From Myxococcales bacterium (GTDB taxonomy: Bacteria > Myxococcota > UBA727 > GCA-2721815), in contig PBLQ01000029.1 of NCBI GenBank assembly GCA_002721815.1, positions 1 to 50,262 on the forward strand: a stretch of 50,262 nt of DNA. Direction: 5' to 3'. The notes under the pieces were generated by a model. The model saw only the letters and a list, made by a program, of their open reading frames with translations, did no database searches and had not been told where the DNA came from. Every line of letters starts with the position of its first letter. The first letter of the stretch is position 1. Shown in pieces: positions 20,220 through 28,137 of this stretch. The position numbers and the translations under genes were made by a program.

Positions 20220-20553
20220 CGGGCTTGTTACAAGATTCTTAGGAAGGTCACACGTTCTTCCGAGTCGGTGATGCGCATCGGCGCGCTTTTGGGCCAGCCA
20301 CTCGGCGGCTTGCTCAACAGCAGGGGAAGGGTCCCCAGTGGAGCAATGCCGAGAAGGGAGGTGATCAGACGTGATAGACAGTTATAACTTACGTGAGGTG
20401 ATGACCTCCTGACGGTGTTTTTCTCCATGAAAACCCGTCTGTAATTCTTGTAAATATCTAGTTTTACAGCGCAAAAACGAAATTAAATCGGTGCGCAGGA
20501 AACACCCTGTCATCGCCAGCCCCGTAGGCCTTTTGGCCTATGGGGTTTTTTTT
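20220..20553 (+). ncRNA. Candidate structured small RNA between two terminators
   Basis: No convincing protein gene fits here. The plus strand folds into successive hairpins. A: GGAAG 20242-20246 with CTTCC 20257-20261. B: CTCGGC 20301-20306 with GCCGAG 20348-20353, continued by TTGCTC/GAGCAA (20310-20315 and 20341-20346), with an inner GGGG/CCCC. C: 20357-20367 pairs with 20399-20409 (GGAGGT.ATCA with TGAT.ACCTCC, one mismatch), continued by ACGT/ACGT and the palindrome AGTTATAACT. A strong terminator closes the unit at 20520-20553. The 5' end is not defined. I looked for, and did not see, the conserved cores of RNase P RNA, tmRNA, SRP RNA, or cobalamin and c-di-GMP riboswitches. It could instead be a long leader of the downstream TetR gene ending in an attenuator. 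Confidence 0.45.
20520..20553 (+). terminator. Strong Rho-independent terminator
   Basis: The 11-bp stem CCCCGTAGGCC/GGCCTATGGGG (one G-T pair) with a TTTT loop is followed by eight T residues. No protein gene ends just upstream, so it closes either a small RNA or an attenuated leader. Confidence 0.9.
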
Positions 20554-20614
20554 ATGAGTTGCTAGGTTGCCTCTACCTAAAAACCGAATATGGTTCGGCA
20601 TACAGGAGGCAAAC

Positions 20615-21250
20615 TTGGAAACCCAATTGTTACAACCCAAAGTTCCCACACAAGACCGTGGCCGGGCGCGGGTTGAAATCATTCGCAAAGAGGCGTTGGC
20701 TCTTTTGGCCCATGAGGAAATCGATCACATCTCCATCTCAGGGTTGGCCAAAAAAGCAGGTGTGGGTGTGGGCACCTTTTACCATTATTATCCCTCCAAA
20801 GAAGCCTTGGTCTTAGACCTCCGAAATTTGATTCTTAAAGAGACTGCGGCCTCATTGGCTGAAGAGTTTCAGCAACCCGTTGCCACCAAAAAAGAATTTG
20901 TCCTGCTCTTTCAAAAGTTGGTGAACGAATGGCTGACCTCTTTGATCGAGGTGAAAAACCTGGAACGCGCGGTGTGGGCCTACGCGTTCAAAAACCCAGA
21001 TTTCGCCTTGGCGTTGCGTTCGCAAGAAACGGGGCTCCAAGCTATGGTGAAAGGCATCTTAAAAACCTACCAGTCTTCCTTGAGACCGGCTGACCTGGAC
21101 AACGTCGCCACAACTTTAGTGATGTGGGTCGACGGCACCATGTCTCGGGTCCTGCGAGATGAGTCTCTTATTCAAGATCACCAATGGCTTGTAGAAGAAC
21201 TCACCCGCATGTTGGGCCATTATATTTTTCCCGATGGAGCGAAGACATGA
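20615..21250 (+). CDS. TetR/AcrR-family transcriptional regulator
   Basis: This 211-residue repressor-type regulator has an N-terminal helix-turn-helix at about 39-62 (ISGLAKKAGVGVGTFYHYYP), the classic TetR signature. The helical C-terminal half is the presumed ligand and dimer domain, and its ligand is unknown. I chose TTG 20615 because AGGAGG lies 5 nt before it. An upstream TTG at 20567 would add 16 residues but has no ribosome site. The stop overlaps the start of the SGNH lipoprotein gene (ATGA), so the two are translationally coupled and the regulator probably controls its own operon. A TGTAAA-N8-TTTACA repeat at 20449-20468 is a possible binding site, but it lies upstream of the strong terminator. 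Confidence 0.93.
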   Translation: METQLLQPKVPTQDRGRARVEIIRKEALALLAHEEIDHISISGLAKKAGVGVGTFYHYYPSKEALVLDLRNLILKETAASLAEEFQQPVATKKEFVLLFQKLVNEWLTSLIEVKNLERAVWAYAFKNPDFALALRSQETGLQAMVKGILKTYQSSLRPADLDNVATTLVMWVDGTMSRVLRDESLIQDHQWLVEELTRMLGHYIFPDGAKT

Positions 21251-22425
21251 AAAAATTTCTTTTCTGTATTGGGTTAAGTTTGTTGTGCGCGTGCCATCAA
21301 CAACCCGGCCCTTCAACTACAACATTACCGTCTGATGAAGCGCCTCAACCCATTCTCTTCAGCCAAGATGCTGGTTCCACCGAAATGGATTCAGGCCGCA
21401 CAGATGCCGGGCCATCTACACCCATTGAGCTCTTCGACAGCGGACTACAGTCATCGCCAGTAGAAGACAGTGATGCAGGCACCGATGCGGGCTTTCTCTC
21501 TGTCAATTCGTGCTTTGCCGATATTTACGACCCCACCGTCCCGGGTCCTGACTACGATCAATTCATGCCCACGGTGGGCAGCCATTGCGCTGGCACCCAA
21601 CATCAAAACATTCAAAATGTGGAACGGGTCGTCTTCTTAGGTGACTCTGTCACCATGGGCTCTCCCCCCACCGAAAGTGGTGATTTTTACCGAAACCGGT
21701 TGACCGATTGGCTTGCCAATCGTTTTGGGCTGAGTGCCCCAAATGGCCTGTGGGAAAGGTACAATCCCCTCGACGGTGAAGCCTTGGTGAAGCAATCCGG
21801 TGATTTTTGGAACTGCGCCCGGTGGGGTGCACGCACCGATGATCTCATGGAAGATAACAGCCAAGTGATGAATTGTTTTCCTCAAGAAGAACGCAACAAA
21901 AAAACGCTGGTGGTCTTAACCATCGGCGGCAACGACATCTCCAACCTCACCCAAAATGGCTACAACCAAACTTATGAACACAATTTAGAGCAAACAGAAA
22001 ACTTTGTTCGCCTCCTCTCAGAGACCATCGAATGGCTTAAAAACCCTGACAATGTTCCTGGCGGTACCTACGTGGTATTTGGCAACATGTTTGAGTTCAC
22101 CGACGGCACTGGCGACATTGGGTCTTGCCCCACATCTTCATTCGCCGGGTTCGAAGATTGGGAAGATACTCAAATGCTCGAAGAGTTGGTAATCTGGGCC
22201 AATGAGCAATTCCTGTCTATCGCTGTAGACACCGGAAGCGATATGGTCTTTATGCTCGAAAGTTTTTGCGGCCATGGATTTAACCACGACAACCCACAAG
22301 GGCGTTGTTATCGCGGCCCCAACACCGAACGATGGTTTGATCTCACCTGCATCCACCCCAACCCGTCCGGGCACTCAGCGTTGGCAGATTTGTTTCAGAA
22401 TGTGATTGCGGGCGATAACAACTGA
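21247..22425 (+). CDS. SGNH/GDSL-family hydrolase lipoprotein with a DAG/DSG linker
   Basis: This 392-residue lipoprotein has the lipobox LCAC (Cys16). Residues 20-85 form a linker in which DAG, DSG and TDAG recur. The SGNH hydrolase domain follows: block I VVFLGDSVTMG with Ser134 as the likely nucleophile, block III TIGGNDIS, and block V near the C-terminus, CIHPNPSGH, whose His would complete the catalytic centre. Such enzymes cleave esters or acyl groups of lipids or polysaccharides; the substrate is unknown. GGAG lies 7 nt upstream of the ATG, which overlaps the TetR stop. Several Cys pairs fit an exported, disulfide-bonded protein. Confidence 0.88.
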   Translation: MKKFLFCIGLSLLCACHQQPGPSTTTLPSDEAPQPILFSQDAGSTEMDSGRTDAGPSTPIELFDSGLQSSPVEDSDAGTDAGFLSVNSCFADIYDPTVPGPDYDQFMPTVGSHCAGTQHQNIQNVERVVFLGDSVTMGSPPTESGDFYRNRLTDWLANRFGLSAPNGLWERYNPLDGEALVKQSGDFWNCARWGARTDDLMEDNSQVMNCFPQEERNKKTLVVLTIGGNDISNLTQNGYNQTYEHNLEQTENFVRLLSETIEWLKNPDNVPGGTYVVFGNMFEFTDGTGDIGSCPTSSFAGFEDWEDTQMLEELVIWANEQFLSIAVDTGSDMVFMLESFCGHGFNHDNPQGRCYRGPNTERWFDLTCIHPNPSGHSALADLFQNVIAGDNN

Positions 22426-22432
22426 GCAACAA

Positions 22433-22849
22433 CTAATGAATGCGACCCGCTGAAAAGATCACTCCACCACTGGGGCCCACCGCACTTTGGGCTCGTCTTT
22501 TTCTGCGAATCATCAGAATGGCGCGCCGACGCAATTGGCGCCACTTGTTTTTTGCCCGTTCATCCCCAAACCGCCCCATGCCGATAATTAAAATGGGCAT
22601 CAAAAAAAGGGTGAAGGCATCAAAAGCATGAAAGGCTGAACCGCTGTTCGGAGAAAAAATAGGTCTCATGACCGCCGCCAACAAAAAGAGGGTGAAGGCC
22701 CAACCGCCCACCACCAAGCCTGTATAAAAACAACGGCGCACGGCATAACCCATGATGGCATGGCGCGCATTCCCGGGATAAACTTGGCGAAACAGCCACA
22801 AATAGCCCAAACATCGCATTTGAAACTTCAACCCATTTGGCACTTTCAT
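22433..22849 (-). CDS. Hypothetical two-helix membrane protein
   Basis: This 138-residue protein of unrecognised family has hydrophobic segments at about 42-62 and 78-92, and an Arg/Lys-rich stretch at 98-122 that should face the cytoplasm. No strong ribosome site precedes the ATG at 22849; an in-frame ATG ten codons later is an alternative. It converges on the SGNH gene with only 7 bp between the stops. I prefer this frame over the short opposing reading frame because of its membrane pattern. Confidence 0.5.
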   Translation of the reverse strand: MKVPNGLKFQMRCLGYLWLFRQVYPGNARHAIMGYAVRRCFYTGLVVGGWAFTLFLLAAVMRPIFSPNSGSAFHAFDAFTLFLMPILIIGMGRFGDERAKNKWRQLRRRAILMIRRKRRAQSAVGPSGGVIFSAGRIH

Positions 22850-22912
22850 ATAAATTTTGTATCAAGAAGCCAGGTTATCGCCAAATTCTACTGCTTTTGA
22901 GAGGTTTTTTTC

Positions 22913-23395
22913 ATGCGCACCGCCGATGAATGGTTCGATCTTTACGGGGAAAGTCACCAAAACCCCACCAACAAACTCATTCACTGGTTCTGTGTGCCCG
23001 TGATCTTCTTTTGTACCATTGGCTTATTTTGGTCCATTCCCATGTTCTCCCTGCCCAGCGCCATTCCCACTGCTTTAAAACCTTTCGTGAATTGGGCCAC
23101 CATTTTGATCGTTTTGGCCACTTTTTTCTACTTGCGATTGTCCCTCAAACTGTCTGTGGGTATTTTGAGCTTCACGTCACTTTGTATTTGGGGCAATCAC
23201 GCCATCGCACAAAGTGGCTTCATGCCCCTGTGGCTCTTTTCACTGATCGTTTTTGTGGTGGCATGGATTGGCCAATTCATCGGACACAAAATTGAGGGTA
23301 AAAAACCGTCCTTTTTTGAAGACCTGCAATTCTTACTCATCGGTCCCGCTTGGCTCATGCACTTTCTTTATAAAAAGGCCGGTATTTCTTATTGA
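22913..23395 (+). CDS. Mpo1/DUF962-family membrane protein (YGL010w-like)
   Basis: This 160-residue protein has four predicted helices. It carries the family's conserved ends: HQNPTNKLIHW at 15-25, and GHKIEGKKPSFFEDL followed by LIGPAW near the C-terminus. The yeast relative Mpo1 is an Fe(II)-dependent dioxygenase that shortens 2-hydroxy fatty acids, and the conserved His residues are thought to bind the iron. Here His15, His24 and the His of GHKIEG are present. The bacterial role is not established. GAGG lies 8 nt before the ATG. The end overlaps the last bases of the opposing TruC-like gene. Confidence 0.88.
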   Translation: MRTADEWFDLYGESHQNPTNKLIHWFCVPVIFFCTIGLFWSIPMFSLPSAIPTALKPFVNWATILIVLATFFYLRLSLKLSVGILSFTSLCIWGNHAIAQSGFMPLWLFSLIVFVVAWIGQFIGHKIEGKKPSFFEDLQFLLIGPAWLMHFLYKKAGISY

Positions 23396-24072
23396 GCCAA
23401 CCGAGTCAGGGCCTGCTGTTCTTCGGCGTCCCAATTCGCTCTTAACATGATCTGCTTTTGGGTTTCAGGGTGTCTGAAGTTCAAGGTGCGCGCGTGCAGC
23501 ATCAATCGATTAAGGCCCGTTTGTCCTCGAAACAATTGATTGATGGGTCCTTTGCCGTATTTAACATCGCCCACCAACGGATGCGATATGTGTTTAAAGT
23601 GTCGTCGAATTTGGTGAACTCTACCGGTTTTAGGCCAAGCCAATACCCATGAGAACACTTGGGTACCTATCTGAAAGTCACTCACCCTTCGATACCGCGT
23701 TTGCGCGGGCACTTTTTGGGTTTCACTGCGGTTGAGCAAAGGATGCTCAATGACCCCAGACAAAGGCGTCCGCCCACGAACCGCCAGCATGTAAATTTTT
23801 TGCATAGGTGCTTCATTGAGTTGTTGGGCGAACGCTTTACGTTTGGCAAAAAGAACAATGCCACTGGTACCGCGATCCAAACGGTACAAAGGATAGCTCG
23901 CCACTTGGGCTGTTTGTTTTTTCACCCAACCTGCCAAAGTGGGCTCTTTGAGTCCTTGGGTCTGATGCACCAAGACGCCGGAGGGCTTGTACACTGCCAA
24001 AACAGCCGAGTCCTCGTACAACAATCGAATGCCTTTGATCTGCGCCTGAACCCAATGAAGTGGTTTTTGCAT
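23389..24072 (-). CDS. truC: TruC-like RluA-family pseudouridine synthase
   Basis: This 227-residue enzyme converts uridine to pseudouridine in RNA. TruC acts on U65 of tRNA, and the assignment to that branch rests on the C-terminal segment around RRHFKHISHPLVGDVKYGKG, LNRLMLHA. The catalytic Asp lies in YPLYRLDRGTSGIV. VYKPSGVLVHQ at the N-terminus is also typical. I chose ATG 24072, 4 nt after the stop of the upstream small gene. An ATG at 24150 would add 26 residues overlapping that gene and lies outside the family's usual N-terminus. It appears to be the last gene of the molybdenum hydroxylase transcript, though functionally unrelated. Confidence 0.87.
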   Translation of the reverse strand: MQKPLHWVQAQIKGIRLLYEDSAVLAVYKPSGVLVHQTQGLKEPTLAGWVKKQTAQVASYPLYRLDRGTSGIVLFAKRKAFAQQLNEAPMQKIYMLAVRGRTPLSGVIEHPLLNRSETQKVPAQTRYRRVSDFQIGTQVFSWVLAWPKTGRVHQIRRHFKHISHPLVGDVKYGKGPINQLFRGQTGLNRLMLHARTLNFRHPETQKQIMLRANWDAEEQQALTRLAQ

Positions 24073-24076
24073 GAGC

Positions 24077-24319
24077 TTAAACCAAAACCTTGGCGGGCTC
24101 TTTGGTTTTGGGGTGACTCTCGAAACAGGCTCGGCTCGCATTACAACCATCAGGACACGCTAATTGATCGTCAGGACCCGACGGCCAAGCGGTGTGCAAA
24201 CACGAAAAAGACACGTCACCGGACGCCATGGCATTGATCACATGTAAAGGGCTTTCCACATCTCGGTGGTAGCCTTTCCAACGTAAATAACGGCACCAGT
24301 TATCTGGAGTTCGTTTCAT
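24077..24319 (-). CDS. Small cysteine-containing protein coupled to the molybdenum hydroxylase genes
   Basis: This 80-residue protein has five Cys (9, 40, 55, 59, 65), three of them in ACPDGCNASRACF. I do not recognise the family. Its ATG overlaps the stop of the FAD-subunit gene (ATGA), which supports it being real and co-translated. Cys spacing of 4 and 6 could bind a metal or an Fe-S cluster; this is inference. A role as an assembly or electron-transfer accessory of the hydroxylase is plausible from position only. Confidence 0.6.
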   Translation of the reverse strand: MKRTPDNWCRYLRWKGYHRDVESPLHVINAMASGDVSFSCLHTAWPSGPDDQLACPDGCNASRACFESHPKTKEPAKVLV

Positions 24320-25281
24320 GTAACCACCTCTGCAAATGCAGCCAACAAAGAGCGAACCAAAGCCTCACGCCGGTATTCCTGGCCAGGCAAAGGGTTTAAT
24401 TTGGGCAAGTGTTTCACCACAAAGTCACGATCATGCAGAACAGTCCACGGCTGTCCCATCGCATTCGTTTCGATTTGGCCGAGACGCAAGGGCCGTCGTC
24501 CAACCGCTCCCACACCCAGACGCAGCCATTGAATGGTTCCCCCAGAAACTTGGGCGTTGATGGCCACTTCTATTTCGGCCCACTCGGCCATTTTTCGGGA
24601 TGACAAGCGAAAATAATGTTGGGTGTTGCCTTGCTTTTGTTGGTCGAGGTGAAGGGTGGCGATCAACGCTCCCGCGGGCAATGCATTGTTTTGCTGTTTG
24701 ATATCAACATCAAAATCAAAAAACTGCGCCATAGACCACATGTGAGTTTCAACGCCAGTGGGTTGAAAAATTTGTACCTGCATTCGAGCTTCCAGTGCCA
24801 GTAACGCCAAACCCAAGGTGGATGCATGTAGCGCTGCGCAGGTTTTGTTATCGATAATGGCATAAGGAAATCCTTCATCACCTTGAGCGCGGCAAGCGGC
24901 ATCACCGGAAGATGAACAGGCGTCTTCTCCATGACCCAGATGCGGACATCGCGATGATTGGCACAATGCGCCACCCACCGTGGCTTGAGACCGAGTTTGA
25001 GGGTTGGCCGTATGTTGGCACGCCGACACCAAGAGTGGAAATGCTTTTTTTAACTCGCCGTGCCTCGCCAGAACAGACAAAGGGACCGAGGCCCCAATAT
25101 GAGCAGCCCCTTGTACCCATTTTATGTTGTTGAGGTCTTCACAACGAGACAAGTCGAACCATGGCTGTTCGTTCCCGTGTAACATGGTTTCAGTGGCCCC
25201 ACCCACCCAAATCCCTGCAGGTTGCTTGGTTTTGGCATCACCGGCTGCGGGCAATGTTTCTATAAACGTGACCTTGCCCAT
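24316..25281 (-). CDS. FAD-binding subunit of a molybdenum hydroxylase (CoxM/PaoB-like)
   Basis: This 321-residue protein is the flavin subunit of a xanthine-dehydrogenase-family enzyme. It passes electrons from the Fe-S clusters of the molybdenum subunit to an acceptor. The FAD domain (about 1-210) shows GGATETMLHG, the ISASVPLS-like segment AHIGASVPLSVLA, and NPQTRSQATVGGALC. The C-terminal CoxM-type domain follows. Residues 107-130 hold four Cys (107, 112, 122, 130) in the place where PaoB and the 4-hydroxybenzoyl-CoA reductase beta subunit carry an extra [4Fe-4S] cluster. There is no signal peptide, so if the enzyme is periplasmic this subunit must be co-exported with the Tat partner. It starts 3 nt after the stop of the large subunit. 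Confidence 0.88.
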   Translation of the reverse strand: MGKVTFIETLPAAGDAKTKQPAGIWVGGATETMLHGNEQPWFDLSRCEDLNNIKWVQGAAHIGASVPLSVLARHGELKKAFPLLVSACQHTANPQTRSQATVGGALCQSSRCPHLGHGEDACSSSGDAACRAQGDEGFPYAIIDNKTCAALHASTLGLALLALEARMQVQIFQPTGVETHMWSMAQFFDFDVDIKQQNNALPAGALIATLHLDQQKQGNTQHYFRLSSRKMAEWAEIEVAINAQVSGGTIQWLRLGVGAVGRRPLRLGQIETNAMGQPWTVLHDRDFVVKHLPKLNPLPGQEYRREALVRSLLAAFAEVVT

Positions 25282-25284
25282 GGG

Positions 25285-27999
25285 TTACCCTTCCAAATAC
25301 TTAAGAACCCGTGACGGGGTGAGAGGTGTTTGAGTTGCTGAAGCCCCAGTGGCTGCATGGAACGCATTGGCCACCGCCGCTAACGTGGCCACGGTACAAT
25401 TTTCACCAATACCCAATGAACCCACTGGGTTGTTGGGCGAAGGTTCGTCATAGAAATGCACTCTTATTTCGGGGGCATCCGCAATGCCTAAAATTTTGTA
25501 ATCTTCCATGTTATCATTGAGCAAGCGCCCTGTTTCCTTATGGAAAAGGCGTTCCTCGTAAAGTGCGTAGCTGAGCCCTTGAATCACCCCGCCAGTGACT
25601 TGAGAATGTGCAGTGACCGGACTCGCCAAAGTTCCGCTGTCTAGAGCTACATCCACTGATAAAACGCGTACCGTACCTAATAATCGGTCTACTTCGAGTG
25701 CCACCGCTTGCGCTGAAGCCGGGGTATCCTTGGCCATGGCAAAGGGAGAAAGGTGCGCCACGAAATTGAGCCACGATGGTGGAAACATAAAGCCTTCGAG
25801 ATCCAATGGGCGATCGCCCACAAAAACTTGGCCAACTTTGGGCGCGCTGGCTTTTTGGTATTGCTCTAAAGCATGATGAAGCGCAGGCACAATGGACGAT
25901 GTGGTGATGCTCCCAAAAGAGCCTGGCGCCATGGCCAAATCACTGCGACCCACTTTCACTTTAATTTGTTCTGAAGGTTTCTTTAAGAGGCGCGCTGCAT
26001 AAGCAGCCAATGAAGTGCGGGTGCCCTGCCCCATGTCTTGGCTGCCCGTTGAAATCAATATTTCATTGTTAGGCAAAACCTCCACATGCACTTTTGTATT
26101 CGGTGCACACATTTGAAACCATTCCGCGGTGGCCACCCCAACCCCTCGCGCAAAGCGCTTGGGATCGTCTGCGGGCGGTAAAGGCTGGTTCAACAGTGGA
26201 GCGTTGTCGCGAAGCAGTTCATACACTGCGCGGTGTCGTGGCCGGTTTTCGTTTTCCAAACGCAACAACAGAGGATCTTTACCGGTTTTTGACGCCAACA
26301 GCTGAACCGTCTGCTCGAGCGCAAAGGCATTGGGTGGATGACCGGGCGCGCGAAAGGCACAGGATGGGGGCGTGTGGGTCACCACATTTTGGTCGAGGAC
26401 TTGCACCTCGGCCATGGGGTAATGGGCTTGCGACATACGTGACGCTGTCTCGCCGACGGCTGCCCCGCAATAAGACTCATTGTGATGAACGATGTTTTTG
26501 ATCTGCCCGTTTTCATCAGCACCCATCTCAACCCGATGCTGTGTGCCCGGCCGATTTCCCCCCAACAGAACATGCTCCGGTAGTTTATAAAACAAACGCA
26601 CGGGCCTTTTGGTTTTTAGGGCGAGCCGGGTGGCCATGAGGTGTTCGGGTCTGAATGTGGCCTTAGCGCCAAAGCCCCCGCCCACAAACGGCGCAATCAC
26701 TTTGACCTTTTCGGCATCCCAATCAAAAGCCTCCGCCAAATCACTGGCCAGGTTTTTCACCGTTTGGGTGGTGGCCACCATCACCAATTCGTCGCCCTTT
26801 ACTTCAACGACACAGCCATGGGGCTCCAAGGGGATGTGCGACTGCGATGCTGTTTGGCCCTCGAACGTGACTTGAACCGGGGCTGATTCGATGGTCTTTT
26901 GGGCGGCTTGATAATCGTCTTCCGAATGAAAAACGCCCGGGCCGCGTACATTGCCTTCCCACTTGAATAAGAAAGCCGGTGCGCCCGGCGCTTCTTGAGC
27001 ATTAGGTGCATCCCCGTGTTCTTTTTCGCTCCAGACTGGAGGGGCCAACATTTTTTTGGCCTCACTGGGAAGTACGGAGGGCTTACTGTTAACCCACTCC
27101 ACCTCGATGGCCTTCACCGCCGCTTCCGCCTGCGCCAACGTTTCGGCGGCAACAGCAGCGATTTCTTGCCCGACCCAACGAACACGCGCGTAGCCAGACT
27201 TGGTTTTTGGCAAGTGCACCACCACGCCCTTCACCCCGGGCATCTTTTGGGCTTTATCGAGATTGATCCGCTTAACTTGAGCGCTGGCATGTGTGGCCCG
27301 AAGAACGGCAGCATGTAAAACCCCTGATGGGTAATAATCAAAAGCGTACTCTGCTGCCCCCGTCACCTTTTCAAGCGCATCATGCCTTGGGGTCACATCA
27401 GCGGACAAAGGCGCGGATGGACCAAAGCAACTTTGGATGGCCTGAATAATTTGGGGTTGCGCACCACATCGGCATAAGTTCCCAGCCATCGCATGGCCAA
27501 TCTCTTCTAAGGTGGGCATCCGTTGAGGGGACTTCTCTTTATGGTCATCCACGAATGCAGCCGCTGCCATGACCATTCCCGGTGTACAAAACCCACATTG
27601 AAGCGCATCTGCGTCGATGAATGCTTGTTGGACCACATGCAGCTCTTTTGCTTTCAGGCCCTCAACCGTGGTGACACTCTGGCCTGCCACTTTGTACAAC
27701 GGAAGATTGCAACTGCTTTGCACCTCGCCGTTCAAATGAACCGTGCAGGCCCCACAGGCCCCACTCTCACAAAAAGTTTTGGTTCCGGTCAGGGCCATGT
27801 CCTCTCGAAGGACCTGCGCCAAAGGCGTCTTTGCGCTCCGTTGGCTGGTCATGGAGCGCCCATTCACCTCAAATGACACCGTTTCAGTGGAAGGGGCGGT
27901 GGATGGCTGGGAATCCCCCAACGAAGGACTGGTCACCAAAGCCCCGCCGGAGACCGCAGCCGATATTTTCAGGAAATCTCTTCGGTTGGTGCCAGTCAT
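25285..27999 (-). CDS. Tat-exported molybdenum hydroxylase, fused 2Fe-2S and molybdopterin subunits
   Basis: This 904-residue protein fuses what are usually two subunits. Residues 1-30 are a twin-arginine leader (NRRDFLKISAAVSGG). The [2Fe-2S] domain has Cys77, 82, 85 and 97; the helical [2Fe-2S] domain has Cys135, 138, 176 and 178, so all eight ligands are present. From about 200 to the end is the molybdopterin-cytosine-dinucleotide domain, with VGGGFGAKA and the C-terminal GIGENCTVATLAA holding the likely catalytic Glu. Family members hydroxylate aldehydes, N-heterocycles or similar compounds; the substrate is not predictable. I chose ATG 27999 because AGGGA lies 6 nt upstream; an ATG at 28020 adds 7 residues before the leader. 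A cytosolic XdhC-type maturase was not found in the window. Confidence 0.92.
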   Translation of the reverse strand: MTGTNRRDFLKISAAVSGGALVTSPSLGDSQPSTAPSTETVSFEVNGRSMTSQRSAKTPLAQVLREDMALTGTKTFCESGACGACTVHLNGEVQSSCNLPLYKVAGQSVTTVEGLKAKELHVVQQAFIDADALQCGFCTPGMVMAAAAFVDDHKEKSPQRMPTLEEIGHAMAGNLCRCGAQPQIIQAIQSCFGPSAPLSADVTPRHDALEKVTGAAEYAFDYYPSGVLHAAVLRATHASAQVKRINLDKAQKMPGVKGVVVHLPKTKSGYARVRWVGQEIAAVAAETLAQAEAAVKAIEVEWVNSKPSVLPSEAKKMLAPPVWSEKEHGDAPNAQEAPGAPAFLFKWEGNVRGPGVFHSEDDYQAAQKTIESAPVQVTFEGQTASQSHIPLEPHGCVVEVKGDELVMVATTQTVKNLASDLAEAFDWDAEKVKVIAPFVGGGFGAKATFRPEHLMATRLALKTKRPVRLFYKLPEHVLLGGNRPGTQHRVEMGADENGQIKNIVHHNESYCGAAVGETASRMSQAHYPMAEVQVLDQNVVTHTPPSCAFRAPGHPPNAFALEQTVQLLASKTGKDPLLLRLENENRPRHRAVYELLRDNAPLLNQPLPPADDPKRFARGVGVATAEWFQMCAPNTKVHVEVLPNNEILISTGSQDMGQGTRTSLAAYAARLLKKPSEQIKVKVGRSDLAMAPGSFGSITTSSIVPALHHALEQYQKASAPKVGQVFVGDRPLDLEGFMFPPSWLNFVAHLSPFAMAKDTPASAQAVALEVDRLLGTVRVLSVDVALDSGTLASPVTAHSQVTGGVIQGLSYALYEERLFHKETGRLLNDNMEDYKILGIADAPEIRVHFYDEPSPNNPVGSLGIGENCTVATLAAVANAFHAATGASATQTPLTPSRVLKYLEG

Positions 28000-28137
28000 A
28001 ATTCTTCCCTTTGGAAACATTTAACACCAAACCCTTTTAAGCCCCCAATTATTCCTTGTTTTTTTTATTGTTGCCGGACGTCATTCCCCCATGAATTTTT
28101 TTATTTTTTTGGTATAAAACTGCCTCAAGGAGCACTC

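Noticed and set aside
20228-20428. Short minus-strand reading frame (66 codons) in the candidate RNA block
   Set aside because: No ribosome site and no family, and it overlaps the paired hairpins.
22440-22631. Plus-strand reading frame of 63 codons opposite the two-helix membrane protein
   Set aside because: Arg-rich shadow without a ribosome site; the minus-strand frame has membrane segments.
25285-27999. Suspected frameshift joining separate CoxS-like and CoxL-like genes
   Set aside because: The frame is continuous through the joint, and both Fe-S domains and the molybdenum domain are complete, so a true fusion is simpler.
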